Assembly: GCA_036272325.1 (NCBI GenBank)
Contig: DATAYY010000018.1
Location: 4,413-68,412 of the forward strand
Direction of reading: 5' to 3'
Length of the DNA stretch: 64,000 nt
DNA from: Schlegelella_A sp036272325
Lineage (GTDB): Bacteria; Pseudomonadota; Gammaproteobacteria; Burkholderiales; Burkholderiaceae_C
The translations under genes were made by a program, and so were the position numbers. Under the pieces are notes generated by a model. The model worked only from the letters and a program-made list of their open reading frames with translations, searched no databases and had not been told where the DNA came from. This document shows, piece after piece, positions 8,349-17,945 of this stretch; positions within the stretch are counted from its first letter, which is position 1, and each line of letters starts with the position of its first letter.

Positions 8349-10148
8349 TCAGGCCGGCTGCGCCTCGCGGTACCAGTTCTGCAGCGCCGAGAAGTCGAGA
8401 TCCCAGCCCGACAGCGTCGTCACCAGCCGCAGGTTGCCGCCGCGCACGCGCGGCCGGCTGATCAGCGGCACGATGATGTGATCGTTGACGACCATGTCGT
8501 TCATCTTGATGTAGATCGCAGCGCGCTTGACCGGATCGAGCTCCGACGACCCGGCAGCGGCGAGCTTGTCGTACTCCGCGTTGACCCAGCGGCAGATGTT
8601 GCGGCCCTGCCATTTGTTCGCCTTCTGCGAGACCTCCTCCGACTTGTACTGGTCCATGAAGCGCTCGGCGTCGGGCGCCGTCATGGTCGTCGTGTACATC
8701 TGCATGTCGGCCCAGAACTTGCCGTAGGTGTCGGGGTTGGCGACGTCGGACGAGAAGAACACCGACGCCGACACCGACTTCAGCTCGAGGTCGATCCCCG
8801 CCTTCTGGCAGGCCTGCTTGACGACCGCCTGCTCCTTCTGGCGAGTGCCGTTGATCGACGTCTGGTAGACGAACTTCATCTTCTTGCCGCCCTTTTCGCG
8901 AGTGCCGTCGCTGCCGCGCTTCCACCCCGCGGCGTCGAGGATCTGGTTTGCCTTCTCGACGTTGAACTCCCACTTGGTGTTCGGCGACTTGAAGCGCGGC
9001 GGGTTGTTCATGAAGTTGCCGGTCGCGAAGCCCGTACGACCGTAGATGAACTCCTGCATCGCCTTCTTGTCGCAGAGCAGCGCCATCGCCTCGCGCACCT
9101 TCGGGTCGCTGAACGCGAAGTGCTTGCTCTTGACGCTGGCGCGTTCGCCGTCGACCTCGTTCCACGGATCGGTGATGTTGACCTGGATGAACTCGATGTC
9201 GCCACCCGGGACGACGTGAATCTTGCCCTTGCCGCCCGCCTCCATCCGCTTGAGCACCTCGTCTTCGACCTGCAGGTTCCAGGCATAGTCGTACTCGCCG
9301 GTCTGCAGCACGGCGCGCGCCGCCGAGGTCGCGTCGCCGCCGCCCTTCATCTCGATCGTGTCGAAATACGGCCGGTTCGCGATGTGGTAGTTCTTGTTGA
9401 TCTCGCCGAGGACGATGTCGCCCGGCTTGAAATCGACGAACTTGTAGGGCCCGGTGCCGACCGGCTTGAGATTGGTCGGCGCGTCGCGCGACTTGGCGCC
9501 GGTGTACTGGGCGAACAGGTGCTTGGGGATGATCATCCCTTCGGCGGCGCAGAACGCGGTCGCCCAGAACGGCGTCGGCTTCTGAAACGAGACCAGGATC
9601 GTGTAGTCATCGACCTTCGTCACCGTCAGGTCCTTGTAGACGCCGATCGTGACCGCCGCGGTGGCGGGGTCGCGCACGTACTCCCAGGTGAACACGCAGT
9701 CGTCGGCCGTGAACGGCTTGCCGTCGTGCCACGTGACGTCCTTCTTCAGGCGCCAGCGGACCACCTTGCCGCCTTCGAGAACGCCGCCGTTGGCGATCGT
9801 CGGCACCTCGGCGGCGAGGATCGGCACCAGGTTGCCGTCGTTGTCCCAGACGGCGAGCGGCTCGTAGAAGACGCGTGAGGCTTCCTGGTCCTTGGTGCCG
9901 TTGGCGAAGTGCGGTTGCAGCAGCGTCGGACCCTGCCACCAGAGCGTCTTCAGCGCACCACCGCCGCCGCGCTTGGTCGGCTTGTAGACCGGCATCGGCT
10001 GCGACTGCGCGATGCCGGCGTGCATCAGCAGCATCGACGCCATCGGCGCGCTCAGGCCCAGCCCCACCATCTTCTCGATGAAGCCGCGCCGCGGCAGCTT
10101 CTCGGCGCGAACATCCTCGATCAGGGCACGCAGCTCGACTTCTTCCAT
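8349..10148 (-). CDS. Peptide-type ABC transporter substrate-binding protein (copy 1 of tandem pair)
   Basis: The first transporter gene of the operon encodes 599 residues. The start at 10148 is well defined: AGGAGG lies 5 bases upstream, whereas an upstream in-frame ATG at 10175 has nothing. A twin arginine at residues 20-21 (LPRRGFIEKMVGLGLSAP) and the following hydrophobic segment mark a Tat signal. The mature protein has WRLKKDVTWHDGKPFTADD and PVGTGPYKFVDFKPGD, as in DppA/OppA-like proteins. It is clearly paralogous over its full length to the next gene, and both keep the rare string SASVFFSSDVANPDTYGKF or a close variant. Two receptors probably serve one permease, perhaps for different ligands. 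Confidence 0.92.
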   Translation of the reverse strand: MEEVELRALIEDVRAEKLPRRGFIEKMVGLGLSAPMASMLLMHAGIAQSQPMPVYKPTKRGGGGALKTLWWQGPTLLQPHFANGTKDQEASRVFYEPLAVWDNDGNLVPILAAEVPTIANGGVLEGGKVVRWRLKKDVTWHDGKPFTADDCVFTWEYVRDPATAAVTIGVYKDLTVTKVDDYTILVSFQKPTPFWATAFCAAEGMIIPKHLFAQYTGAKSRDAPTNLKPVGTGPYKFVDFKPGDIVLGEINKNYHIANRPYFDTIEMKGGGDATSAARAVLQTGEYDYAWNLQVEDEVLKRMEAGGKGKIHVVPGGDIEFIQVNITDPWNEVDGERASVKSKHFAFSDPKVREAMALLCDKKAMQEFIYGRTGFATGNFMNNPPRFKSPNTKWEFNVEKANQILDAAGWKRGSDGTREKGGKKMKFVYQTSINGTRQKEQAVVKQACQKAGIDLELKSVSASVFFSSDVANPDTYGKFWADMQMYTTTMTAPDAERFMDQYKSEEVSQKANKWQGRNICRWVNAEYDKLAAAGSSELDPVKRAAIYIKMNDMVVNDHIIVPLISRPRVRGGNLRLVTTLSGWDLDFSALQNWYREAQPA

Positions 10149-10318
10149 GGCAACCTCCTGAAACGGCCCGCGCACGGGGCCCAGCGTGCGCCGATGCTAT
10201 GCGCCAGCAGACAAACGCCTATCCGGGTCCGCCCGGGCATCCCGGCGGCGCCGCAAGAGGTGCGCCAAGGACAAGGGCGCGCCCCCGGGGGGACGCTCGA
10301 GCGACCGCTCGCGGACCT

Positions 10319-11065
10319 TCAGATGCAGCGGCCGCCGTCGACTTCCATCGCCACGCCGGTGATCATCGACGCCTCGTCGCTGCAGAGGAAGCAGGCGGCG
10401 TTGCCGAGGTCCTCCGGGGTCGAGAAGCGGCCGATCGGGATCGTGGCGAGAAACTTCGCGCGCATCTCGGGCGTGTCCTCGCCCATGAAGGTCTTCAGCA
10501 TCGGCGTTTCGCCGGCGACCGGATTGAGCGCGCAGACGCGGATGCCGAACGGCGCCAGCTCGACCGCCATCGAGCGCGTCGCCGTGATGACCCAACCCTT
10601 GCTCGCGTTGTACCAAGCCAGGCGCGGCCGCGGGCTGACGCCGGCGGTGCTCGCGATGTTGAGGATGACGCCCTTCTTCTGCGCCTTGAAGCGCGGCACG
10701 ACCTCGCGCGCCGCCAGATAGATCGCCTTGACGTTGACGGCGAGGATGCGGTCGAACTCGGCTTCGGCGAGGCTTTCAAGAGGCTGTGGCAAATGGCCCA
10801 CGCCGGCGTTGTTGACGAGGACGTCGAGACCGCCGAACCGATCGACCGCGGCGTCGACCATCGCCTCCACGTCGGCCGCCTGAGTCACGTCGGCTCGCAC
10901 AGCGAGAGCGGCCGGGCCGAGCGACGCAGCAAAGCGCGCGGCGCCCTCGCCGTCGCGATCGGCGACGATCACCCGCGCGCCCTCGGCGACGAATTTGGCG
11001 GCGATGCCGGCACCGAAGCCGGAGGCCGCGCCGGTGACGATGGCTGTCTTTTTTTCGAGGCGCAT
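10319..11065 (-). CDS. Short-chain dehydrogenase/reductase (SDR), glucose-dehydrogenase-like
   Basis: A classical 248-residue SDR. The cofactor motif TGAASGFGAG is at 11-20, followed by D36 in VIVADRD, which favours NAD(H). NNAG is at 85-88, and the catalytic triad S139, Y152 and K156 lies in IASTAG and YNASKG. The C-terminal MEVDGG is standard. The start ATG at 11065 follows a GAGGGG about 9 bases upstream. The gene points toward the ABC operon, but 170 bases separate them, so cotranscription is uncertain. The oxidised alcohol cannot be told from sequence. Confidence 0.88.
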   Translation of the reverse strand: MRLEKKTAIVTGAASGFGAGIAAKFVAEGARVIVADRDGEGAARFAASLGPAALAVRADVTQAADVEAMVDAAVDRFGGLDVLVNNAGVGHLPQPLESLAEAEFDRILAVNVKAIYLAAREVVPRFKAQKKGVILNIASTAGVSPRPRLAWYNASKGWVITATRSMAVELAPFGIRVCALNPVAGETPMLKTFMGEDTPEMRAKFLATIPIGRFSTPEDLGNAACFLCSDEASMITGVAMEVDGGRCI

Positions 11066-11237
11066 GGCGTGCCGACCCCTCGCGGCGAGCCGGTGGTGAG
11101 CGTGTCGTCGATTCTTCCAGCATCGGGGTCGTTGCGACGCAGTCTGACAAAGCCGTCAGCCTCGCGACAGGATGGTGTCGGCAAGCGCTGCCTAGAGTCC
11201 AGCGTCGCCGGCACGAAACGAGCCGCTCGATCTCCCC

Positions 11238-12743
11238 ATGCCCTGCAAACAGCGCTCCCGCCGGCGTCCGCGCACCCCACGTCCGCGCCTCGCGATGTCG
11301 CTGGCGACGATGCTCGTTGCCGGCTGCGCGGTCGGCCCGGACTACGTCCGCCCGCCGGTCGAGGTTCCGGCTGCTTACAAGGAGGCGGGACTGTGGAAGC
11401 CGGCCGAGCCGCACGCGGTCGAAGCGCATGACTGGTGGGAACGCTACGGCGACACGACCTTGAGCGGCCTGGTCGCCCAGGCGAACGATGCCAACCAGAA
11501 CATCCGCGAGGCCGAGGGGCAATACCGACAGGCGAAGGCGATCGCAGACGCGGCCCGGGCCGGGTTCTTTCCGAGCGTCGGCGCCGCCGCGACGGCGGGT
11601 CGCGCCGTCTCGTCGGTCACCGGCAACGGCGCGACCGGCTTCGGCGTCAGCCTCAGCGCCAGCTGGGAGCCGGACCTCTGGGGCGGCGTGCGGCGCGCCG
11701 TCGAATCGGGCGAGGCTGGCGCACAGGCCAGCGCCGACGACCTCGCGGCGGCGCGACTCAGCATCCAGGCCGCGCTGGCCGAGGACTACCTGCAGTTGCG
11801 CTACATCGACGTGCAGCGCGAGCTCTACGCCCGCACGACGATCGCCTATGCCAAGGCGCTGCAATTGACGCAGGCGCAATACCGCGCCGGTGTCGTCCTG
11901 CGTTCCGACGTCGCGCTGGCCGAGACTCAGCTGAAGACCGCGCAGGCCCAGGCCGTCGACCTCGACGCGCAGCGCAGCCAGCTCGAGCACGCGATCGCCA
12001 TCCTGATCGGTCGCCCGCCGGCCGCCTTCGCCTTGCCGGCGGTGTCGCCGGCGGATGCGTTCGAAGCGCGCATGCCGGCGATTCCGCCGAGCCTGCCGTC
12101 GGCGCTGCTCGAGAGTCGCCCCGACATCGCCGCGGCCGAGCGCCGCGCCGCGCTCGCCAACGCCAACATCGGCGTCGCCAAGGCCGCCTACTATCCGTCG
12201 CTCGCATTGGGCGCCAGCGGCGGCGCCTCGGCCGGGACCGTCGCGTCGCTGCTGGCGACGCCGAGCCGCGTCTGGTCGCTCGGAGCGACGCTGGCCGAGA
12301 CCCTGTTCGACGGCGGCCTGCGTAGCGCCCATACGGCCCAGGCCGTCGCCGCCTTCGACGTCGCCGTTGCCCAGTACAAGCAGACGGTGCTCGGCAGCTT
12401 TCAGCAGGTCGAGGACGACCTCGCGACGCTGGCCGTGCTCGAGCGGGAGACGGCGCTGCAGGACGAGGCCGTCGCCGCGGCGCGGCTCGCCGAACGGCTC
12501 GCGCTCGCCCAGTACCGCGGCGGCACCGTGAACTACCTGACCGTGGTCGCGGCGCAGGCGCTCGCGCTTTCGAACGAGCGCACGGCATTGCAGCTGCGCA
12601 GCCGCCAGCTGACGACCAGCGTCGCCCTGATCACGGCGACGGGCGGGGGCTGGTCGCCGGGCCGAGACGACGTCGCTGCGACCCGGGCCGCAGCGCCGCC
12701 GGCTCCTGCGATCGAGACCGTGTCGACGTCTTCCGGAAGGTGA
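11238..12743 (+). CDS. Efflux outer-membrane lipoprotein, NodT/OprM family
   Basis: Outer-membrane factor of a tripartite efflux pump, 501 residues. An arginine-rich start (SRRRPRTPRPR) runs into a short hydrophobic stretch and the lipobox LVAGC, with C30 as the lipidated residue. Just after it comes CAVGPDYVRPPVEVP, the hallmark of NodT-type channels. Two repeated alpha-helical/beta domains follow (LVAQANDANQNIREAEGQYR and its later counterpart). ATG 11238 supplies the charged n-region; ATG 11295 would leave only ten residues before the cysteine. The stop overlaps the region of the adaptor start, so the pump genes form one transcript. Confidence 0.9.
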   Translation: MPCKQRSRRRPRTPRPRLAMSLATMLVAGCAVGPDYVRPPVEVPAAYKEAGLWKPAEPHAVEAHDWWERYGDTTLSGLVAQANDANQNIREAEGQYRQAKAIADAARAGFFPSVGAAATAGRAVSSVTGNGATGFGVSLSASWEPDLWGGVRRAVESGEAGAQASADDLAAARLSIQAALAEDYLQLRYIDVQRELYARTTIAYAKALQLTQAQYRAGVVLRSDVALAETQLKTAQAQAVDLDAQRSQLEHAIAILIGRPPAAFALPAVSPADAFEARMPAIPPSLPSALLESRPDIAAAERRAALANANIGVAKAAYYPSLALGASGGASAGTVASLLATPSRVWSLGATLAETLFDGGLRSAHTAQAVAAFDVAVAQYKQTVLGSFQQVEDDLATLAVLERETALQDEAVAAARLAERLALAQYRGGTVNYLTVVAAQALALSNERTALQLRSRQLTTSVALITATGGGWSPGRDDVAATRAAAPPAPAIETVSTSSGR

Positions 12744-12748
12744 ACGAC

Positions 12749-14029
12749 ATGCCGCCAGCCTCGCCTTCCCGCCGCCGCACCGCGATCACGGTCGTGGCGG
12801 TGCTGATCGCGCTGCTCGCGATCGTCCTCGTCTGGCGCCAGTTCACCCAGGAGCGCAAGCCCCCGCCGCGCGCGGTGGCGGCGGTCCGGGTGACGACCGT
12901 CAAGGTCCGCGAGCAGGACATCGCGATCTTTCGCACCGGCGTCGGCACGGTCACGGCGCTCGCCAGCGTCACCGTCAAGCCGCGCATCGATGGCGAGCTC
13001 GAGCGTGTCGCGTTCGTCGAGGGGCAGGACGTGAAGGCCGGCCAGCTGCTGGCGCAGATCGACCCGCGCACGCTCGAAGCGCAGCTTGCCCAGGCCGAGG
13101 CGCAGAAGGGACGCGACCAGGCCCAGCTCGGCAACGCCCGCGTCGACCTGAACCGCTACACCGGCCTGATCGCCGAGGACGCGGCGACGCAGCAGCAGGT
13201 CGACACGCAAAAGGCGCTGGTCGCACAGCTCGAGGCGGCGGTGAAGACCGACGACGCGCAGATCAACTTCGCGCGGGTGCAGCTCGGCTTCACGCGCATC
13301 GTCGCGCCGATCAGCGGCCGGGTCGGCGCGCGCCTCGTCGACGCCGGCAACATCGTGCACGCGGCAGACCCCGGCGGTCTCGTCGTCATCAACCAGATCG
13401 ATCCGATCACGGTCCTCTTCACGCTGCCGGAAGACGCGTTCCAGGACATCAACCACGCGCTGCACGCCAGCGCCGAGCCGCTGCAGGTGATCGCCTATCC
13501 GCGCGACGGCACCGAAAAGCTCGGCGACGGCAAGCTGATCCTCCTCAACAACCAGATCGACACGACGACCGGAACCGTCCAGCTCAAGGGCAGCTTCGCC
13601 AACCCGGGCCATGCGCTCTGGCCGGGCCAGTACGTCAACGTCAGGCTCGTCCTGCGCCACCAGCCGAACGCGCTGACGGTGCCCGCGGCGGCGGTGCAGC
13701 GCAGCCAGGACGGCACCTACGTGTGGCTGATCGATGCCGACAACAAGGCCACGAACCGGCCGGTCCGCGTCGGCCCGATCGAGGACGGTGTCGCCGTGAT
13801 CGAGAGCGGGCTCGCCGCCGGCCAGCGCGTCGTCGTCGACGGTCAATACCAGCTGCGGCCGGGGATCGCCGTCGTCGAATCGGCGCGCGCCGCGGCCGGT
13901 GCAGCGAGCGCCGCCTCCGGGCCGGGGACGAGCACCGGCAAGCTCAGTCCGCTGGCGCCGGGATCCGCAACCGCGAGCGGCGGCGAGCCGGCGAGCCCGC
14001 TCGCGACCGCCGACCGGAGTGGACGATGA
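12749..14029 (+). CDS. RND efflux periplasmic adaptor, MdtA-like
   Basis: Membrane fusion protein joining the RND pump to the outer-membrane channel. A single N-terminal membrane segment (AITVVAVLIALLAIVLVW) is followed by a beta-barrel/lipoyl half (VKPRIDGELERVAFVEGQDVKAGQLL), a coiled-coil hairpin rich in A and Q, and the second lipoyl half ending in the RIVAPISGRVGARLVDAGN motif. A proline/serine-rich tail closes the protein. I place the start at ATG 12749, 8 bases after GGAAGG; GTG 12740, which overlaps the upstream stop, is the alternative. It overlaps the pump gene by ATGA. Confidence 0.92.
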   Translation: MPPASPSRRRTAITVVAVLIALLAIVLVWRQFTQERKPPPRAVAAVRVTTVKVREQDIAIFRTGVGTVTALASVTVKPRIDGELERVAFVEGQDVKAGQLLAQIDPRTLEAQLAQAEAQKGRDQAQLGNARVDLNRYTGLIAEDAATQQQVDTQKALVAQLEAAVKTDDAQINFARVQLGFTRIVAPISGRVGARLVDAGNIVHAADPGGLVVINQIDPITVLFTLPEDAFQDINHALHASAEPLQVIAYPRDGTEKLGDGKLILLNNQIDTTTGTVQLKGSFANPGHALWPGQYVNVRLVLRHQPNALTVPAAAVQRSQDGTYVWLIDADNKATNRPVRVGPIEDGVAVIESGLAAGQRVVVDGQYQLRPGIAVVESARAAAGAASAASGPGTSTGKLSPLAPGSATASGGEPASPLATADRSGR

Positions 14030-17000
14030 ACGTCTCCGCCGCTTTCATCGCGCGTCCGATCGGCACGACGCTGCTGGCGCTGGCGCTGCTCCTGGTCGGC
14101 GTCGCCGTGTTTCCGCTGCTGCCGGTGGCACCGCTGCCGCAGGTCGACTTCCCGACCATCCAGGTGTCGGCCAACCTGCCCGGCGCCAGCCCGGAAACGA
14201 TGGCTTCGAATGTGGCGCAGCCGCTCGAGCGCCAGTTCTCGCTGATCGCCGGCCTGTCGCAGATGACGTCGACCAACGGCATCGGCTCGACCCAGATCAC
14301 GCTGCAGTTCGAGCTCAACCGCTCGATCGACGCCGCCGCACTCGACGTCCAGGCAGCGATCAACGCAGCGACCGGCCAGCTGCCGCCGAACCTGCCCGCA
14401 CCCCCGACCTATCGCAAGACCAACCCGGCCGACGCGCCGATCATGCTGCTGACGGTGCAGTCGAAGACGCTGCCGCTGATCCGGGTCAACGATTACGCCG
14501 ACAACATCCTGGCGCAGCAGATCTCGCAGATCTCCGGCGTCGGTCAGGTCCGGATCGGCGGTGCGCAGAAGCCAGCGGTCCGGATCCAGATCGACCCGAC
14601 CAAGATCGCCGCGCTCGGCCTGAGCCTCGAGGACGTGCGCAGCGTCGTCGCCACGATCTCGGTCAATCAGCCGAAGGGAACGGTCGACGGAGCGGCGCAA
14701 AGCTTCACCGTCTATACCAACGACCAGCTCGACAACGCGGCGCCGTGGAACGACGCGGTCCTCGCCTACCGGCACGGCGCGCCGATCCGCGTCCGCGACG
14801 TCGGCGTCGCCGTCGACGCGTCGGAGGACACGAAGGCCGCCGCCTGGGCCTATGCCGGCGCCGCCGCCCCCGACAGCGGCATCGACAACGGCCGCGGCGT
14901 CATCCTCGTCATCACCAAGGAGGCCGGCGCCAACGTCATCGAGACCGTCGACGCGATCAAGGCTGCACTGCCGCGCCTGCAGGCCTCGATCCCGCCGACC
15001 GTCAACGTGCAGATCCTGATCGACCGGACGCAGACGATCCGCGCCTCGGTGAGCGATGTCGAGCACACCCTGATGCTGACGATCGCGCTCGTCGTCCTCG
15101 TCATCTTCGTCTTCCTGCGCAGCGTGCCGGCGACGCTGATCCCGAGCCTCACCGTGCCGCTGGCCCTGACCGGCACCGCCGCGATCATGTACGTGGTCGG
15201 CTTCAGCCTCGACAACCTGTCGTTGATGGCGCTGACGATCTCGGTCGGCTTCGTCGTCGACGACGCGATCGTCATGCTCGAGAACATCTACCGCCACGTC
15301 GAGGACGGCATGCCGCCGATGGAAGCGGCGCTCCAGGGCGCAGGCGAGATCGGCTTCACGATCATCTCGATCTCGGTGTCGCTGGTCGCGGTCTTCATTC
15401 CGCTGCTGCTGATGGGTGGCATCGTCGGCCGGCTCTTCCGCGAGTTCGCCATCACCGTGACCTTGACGATCGCGGTCTCGGTGATGATCTCGCTGACCCT
15501 GACGCCGATGCTTTGCTCGCGCTTCCTGAAGAATGAGCACGGCCAGTCGCACGGCCGCCTCTACAAGCTCTTCGAGCGCGGTTTCGACGCGATGCTGGGC
15601 GGCTACAAGCGCGGCCTCAACTTCGTGCTGCGGCACCAGTTCCTGACCCTGTGCGTCTTTCTCCTGACGCTGGCCTCGACGGTCGCGCTCTTCATCGTCA
15701 TCCCGAAGGGGTTCTTTCCGCAGCAGGACACCGGCTTCATCTTCGGCTCGGCGCAGGCAGCGCAAGACTCGTCCTTCGAGGCGATGAACCGGCGCATGGT
15801 CGCGCTGGCCGACGTCGTCCGCCAGGATCCCGACGTCACCGGCGTGGCGATGTTCGGCAACTCGTCGCAGTTCAACGCCGGGTTTTTCTTCATCGCCCTG
15901 CGGCCGAAGGACGAGGGGCGGACGCTGAGCGCCGACCAGGTGATCGCCCGCCTGCGCCCGAAGCTCGCGCAGGTCCAGGGCGCATCGCTGTTGATGCAGG
16001 CCGGCCAGGACATCAACGTCGGCGGCCGCCTGGCGCGGACGCAGTTCCAGTACACGATCACCGACGCCGATCTCGACCAGCTCAACGAATGGGCGCCGAA
16101 GCTGCTGGCGAAGATGCAGGACCTGCCACAGCTCACCGACGTCGCCTCCGACATCCAGAACGCGGCCAATACGGCGTCGCTGACGATCGATCGCGACCGG
16201 GCCGCGAGCCTCGGCATCTCGCCGGCAACGATCGACGCGACGATCTACGACTCGATCGGCCAGCGTCAGGTGAGCCAATACTTCACCCAGATCAACAGCT
16301 ATCACGTCGTCCTCGAGGTGACGCCGGCGCTGCAGTCCGATCCGACGCTCTTCAGCAAGCTCTACATCACCTCGCCGATCACCAACCAGCAGGTGCCGCT
16401 GTCGTCCCTGGTCAAGGTCGATACGACCCGGACCGCCTACCTGACGATCAGCCACCAGAGCCAGTTCCCCGCCGTCACCCTGTCGTTCAACCTGGCCCCC
16501 GGCGTCGCGCTCGGCGAGGCGGTCGACGCGATCAACAAGGCACAGGCGCAGATGGGGCTGCCGCAGGCGCTGACCGGCTCGTTCCAGGGCACGGCCAAGG
16601 CGTTCGGCGATTCGCTGAAGTCGGAGCCTTACCTGATCGCGGCCGCGCTCATTGCCGTCTACATCGTCCTCGGCCTGCTCTACGAGAGTTATATCCATCC
16701 GCTGACGATCCTCTCGACCCTGCCCTCGGCCGGGGTCGGCGCGCTGCTGATCCTGATGGCGGGCGGCTACGACCTGACGGTGATCGCGCTGATCGGGATC
16801 ATCCTGTTGATCGGCATCGTCAAGAAGAACGGCATCATGATGGTCGACTTCGCCCTGACCGCCGAGCGCGACCAGGGCATGAAGCCGCAGGAGGCGATCT
16901 ACCAGGCCTGCCTGCTGCGCTTTCGCCCGATCATGATGACGACGATGTGCGCGCTGCTCAGCGGCCTGCCGCTGATGCTCGGGCACGGCGCCGGCTCGGA

Positions 17001-17211
17001 GCTGCGCCGACCGCTCGGCTATGCGATGGTCGGCGGCCTCGTCCTCTCGCAGGCCTTGACCCTGTTCACGACTCCGGTGGTATATCTCTACCTCGACCGG
17101 GCTCACTACTGGTACGTCGAGCGCAAGAAGGCACGCCTTGCAGGCAAGGCGGCGCGAGCCGGCGCGGCGGCGGCGCCGCCGGCGCAGGCGACGCACGGAG
17201 TGAAGCCGTGA
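14026..17211 (+). CDS. RND efflux pump permease, MdtB/MdtC-like
   Basis: A 1061-residue inner-membrane pump of the HAE-1 RND family. The N-terminus is canonical (FIARPIGTTLLALALLLVG, then PLPQVDFPTIQVSANLPGAS). The proton-relay pair D412-D413 is present in VGFVVDDAIVMLENIYRHVE. Two large periplasmic domains and a second half beginning near KGFFPQQDTG complete the usual twelve-helix duplication. The residue style resembles MdtB/MdtC, which work as a mixed trimer in enterobacteria; only one permease gene is present here, so a homotrimer is implied. It lies between the adaptor and a two-component system. Drugs, bile-like detergents or metals are all possible substrates. Confidence 0.93.
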   Translation: MNVSAAFIARPIGTTLLALALLLVGVAVFPLLPVAPLPQVDFPTIQVSANLPGASPETMASNVAQPLERQFSLIAGLSQMTSTNGIGSTQITLQFELNRSIDAAALDVQAAINAATGQLPPNLPAPPTYRKTNPADAPIMLLTVQSKTLPLIRVNDYADNILAQQISQISGVGQVRIGGAQKPAVRIQIDPTKIAALGLSLEDVRSVVATISVNQPKGTVDGAAQSFTVYTNDQLDNAAPWNDAVLAYRHGAPIRVRDVGVAVDASEDTKAAAWAYAGAAAPDSGIDNGRGVILVITKEAGANVIETVDAIKAALPRLQASIPPTVNVQILIDRTQTIRASVSDVEHTLMLTIALVVLVIFVFLRSVPATLIPSLTVPLALTGTAAIMYVVGFSLDNLSLMALTISVGFVVDDAIVMLENIYRHVEDGMPPMEAALQGAGEIGFTIISISVSLVAVFIPLLLMGGIVGRLFREFAITVTLTIAVSVMISLTLTPMLCSRFLKNEHGQSHGRLYKLFERGFDAMLGGYKRGLNFVLRHQFLTLCVFLLTLASTVALFIVIPKGFFPQQDTGFIFGSAQAAQDSSFEAMNRRMVALADVVRQDPDVTGVAMFGNSSQFNAGFFFIALRPKDEGRTLSADQVIARLRPKLAQVQGASLLMQAGQDINVGGRLARTQFQYTITDADLDQLNEWAPKLLAKMQDLPQLTDVASDIQNAANTASLTIDRDRAASLGISPATIDATIYDSIGQRQVSQYFTQINSYHVVLEVTPALQSDPTLFSKLYITSPITNQQVPLSSLVKVDTTRTAYLTISHQSQFPAVTLSFNLAPGVALGEAVDAINKAQAQMGLPQALTGSFQGTAKAFGDSLKSEPYLIAAALIAVYIVLGLLYESYIHPLTILSTLPSAGVGALLILMAGGYDLTVIALIGIILLIGIVKKNGIMMVDFALTAERDQGMKPQEAIYQACLLRFRPIMMTTMCALLSGLPLMLGHGAGSELRRPLGYAMVGGLVLSQALTLFTTPVVYLYLDRAHYWYVERKKARLAGKAARAGAAAAPPAQATHGVKP

Positions 17212-17255
17212 ACGCGATGGAAGCGGGGCTGCGCGATGCGCGGACCACCTTGCCG

Positions 17256-17945
17256 ATGAAGCTGCTGATCGTCGAAGACGAGACGAAGACGGCCGAGTAC
17301 CTGCAAAAGGGCTTGAGCGAGCAGGGCTGCGCGGTCGACGTCGCCTACAACGGCATCGACGGCCAGCACCTCTCGCTCGTCCACGACTACGACGTGATCG
17401 TCCTCGACGCGATGCTGCCCGGCATCGACGGCTTCTCGGTGCTGCGCGCGCTGCGCGTCGTCAAGCAGACGCCGGTCATCATGCTGACCGCGCGCGACCG
17501 GATCGAAGACCGTGTGCGCGGCCTGCAGGACGGCGCCGACGACTATCTCGTCAAGCCGTTTTCCTTCCTCGAGCTGCTCGCGCGCCTGCAGGCGCTGGCG
17601 CGACGCGGACGAAGCCAGGAGCCGTCGCAACTCAGGATCGCCAACCTGCAGGTCGACCTGATCGCGCGCAAGGCCTGGCGCGGCGGCACCCGCATCGACC
17701 TGACGGCCAAGGAGTTCGCGCTGCTCGCCGTACTGGCGCGGCGCCAGGGCGAGATCCTGTCGAAGACGGCGATCGCCGAGCTCGTCTGGGACATGAACTT
17801 CGACAGCAACACCAATGTCGTCGAGGTCGCGATCAAGCGCCTGCGCGCCAAGATCGACGGCGGCTTCGCACCTCGGCTGCTGCACACGGTACGGGGCATG
17901 GGCTACGTCATGGAATGGCGCGACGAGGAGGCGGCCGCGTCATGA
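17256..17945 (+). CDS. Heavy-metal-type response regulator, OmpR family (CusR/IrlR-like)
   Basis: A 229-residue DNA-binding response regulator. The receiver domain has acidic residues E8-D9 in LLIVEDE, the phosphoacceptor D51 in VIVLDAMLPG, T78 and K100 in LVKPFSF. A winged-helix domain follows, ending in TVRGMGYVM. The MKLLIVEDE start fits the family. GTG 17208, overlapping the pump stop with GGAG 7 bases before it, or ATG 17217 would add 13-16 non-conserved residues, and one of these may be the real translational start. The kinase start overlaps the stop (ATGA). It probably activates the upstream efflux genes in response to the sensor. Confidence 0.88.
   Translation: MKLLIVEDETKTAEYLQKGLSEQGCAVDVAYNGIDGQHLSLVHDYDVIVLDAMLPGIDGFSVLRALRVVKQTPVIMLTARDRIEDRVRGLQDGADDYLVKPFSFLELLARLQALARRGRSQEPSQLRIANLQVDLIARKAWRGGTRIDLTAKEFALLAVLARRQGEILSKTAIAELVWDMNFDSNTNVVEVAIKRLRAKIDGGFAPRLLHTVRGMGYVMEWRDEEAAAS

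Noticed and set aside
8313..9878. 521-codon plus-strand frame over the binding protein
   Set aside because: No family motif and shadow-like composition; the minus-strand protein is clear.
10270..10311. GC-rich palindromes after the SDR gene as a terminator
   Set aside because: Stem of five pairs (CGAGC/GCTCG) without a U-tract; too weak to call in this base composition.
13843..17196. An 1117-codon open frame antisense to the RND pump
   Set aside because: Rich in Arg, Asp, His and Gly with no membrane or domain pattern; it is the mirror of strongly biased codons in a certain pump gene.
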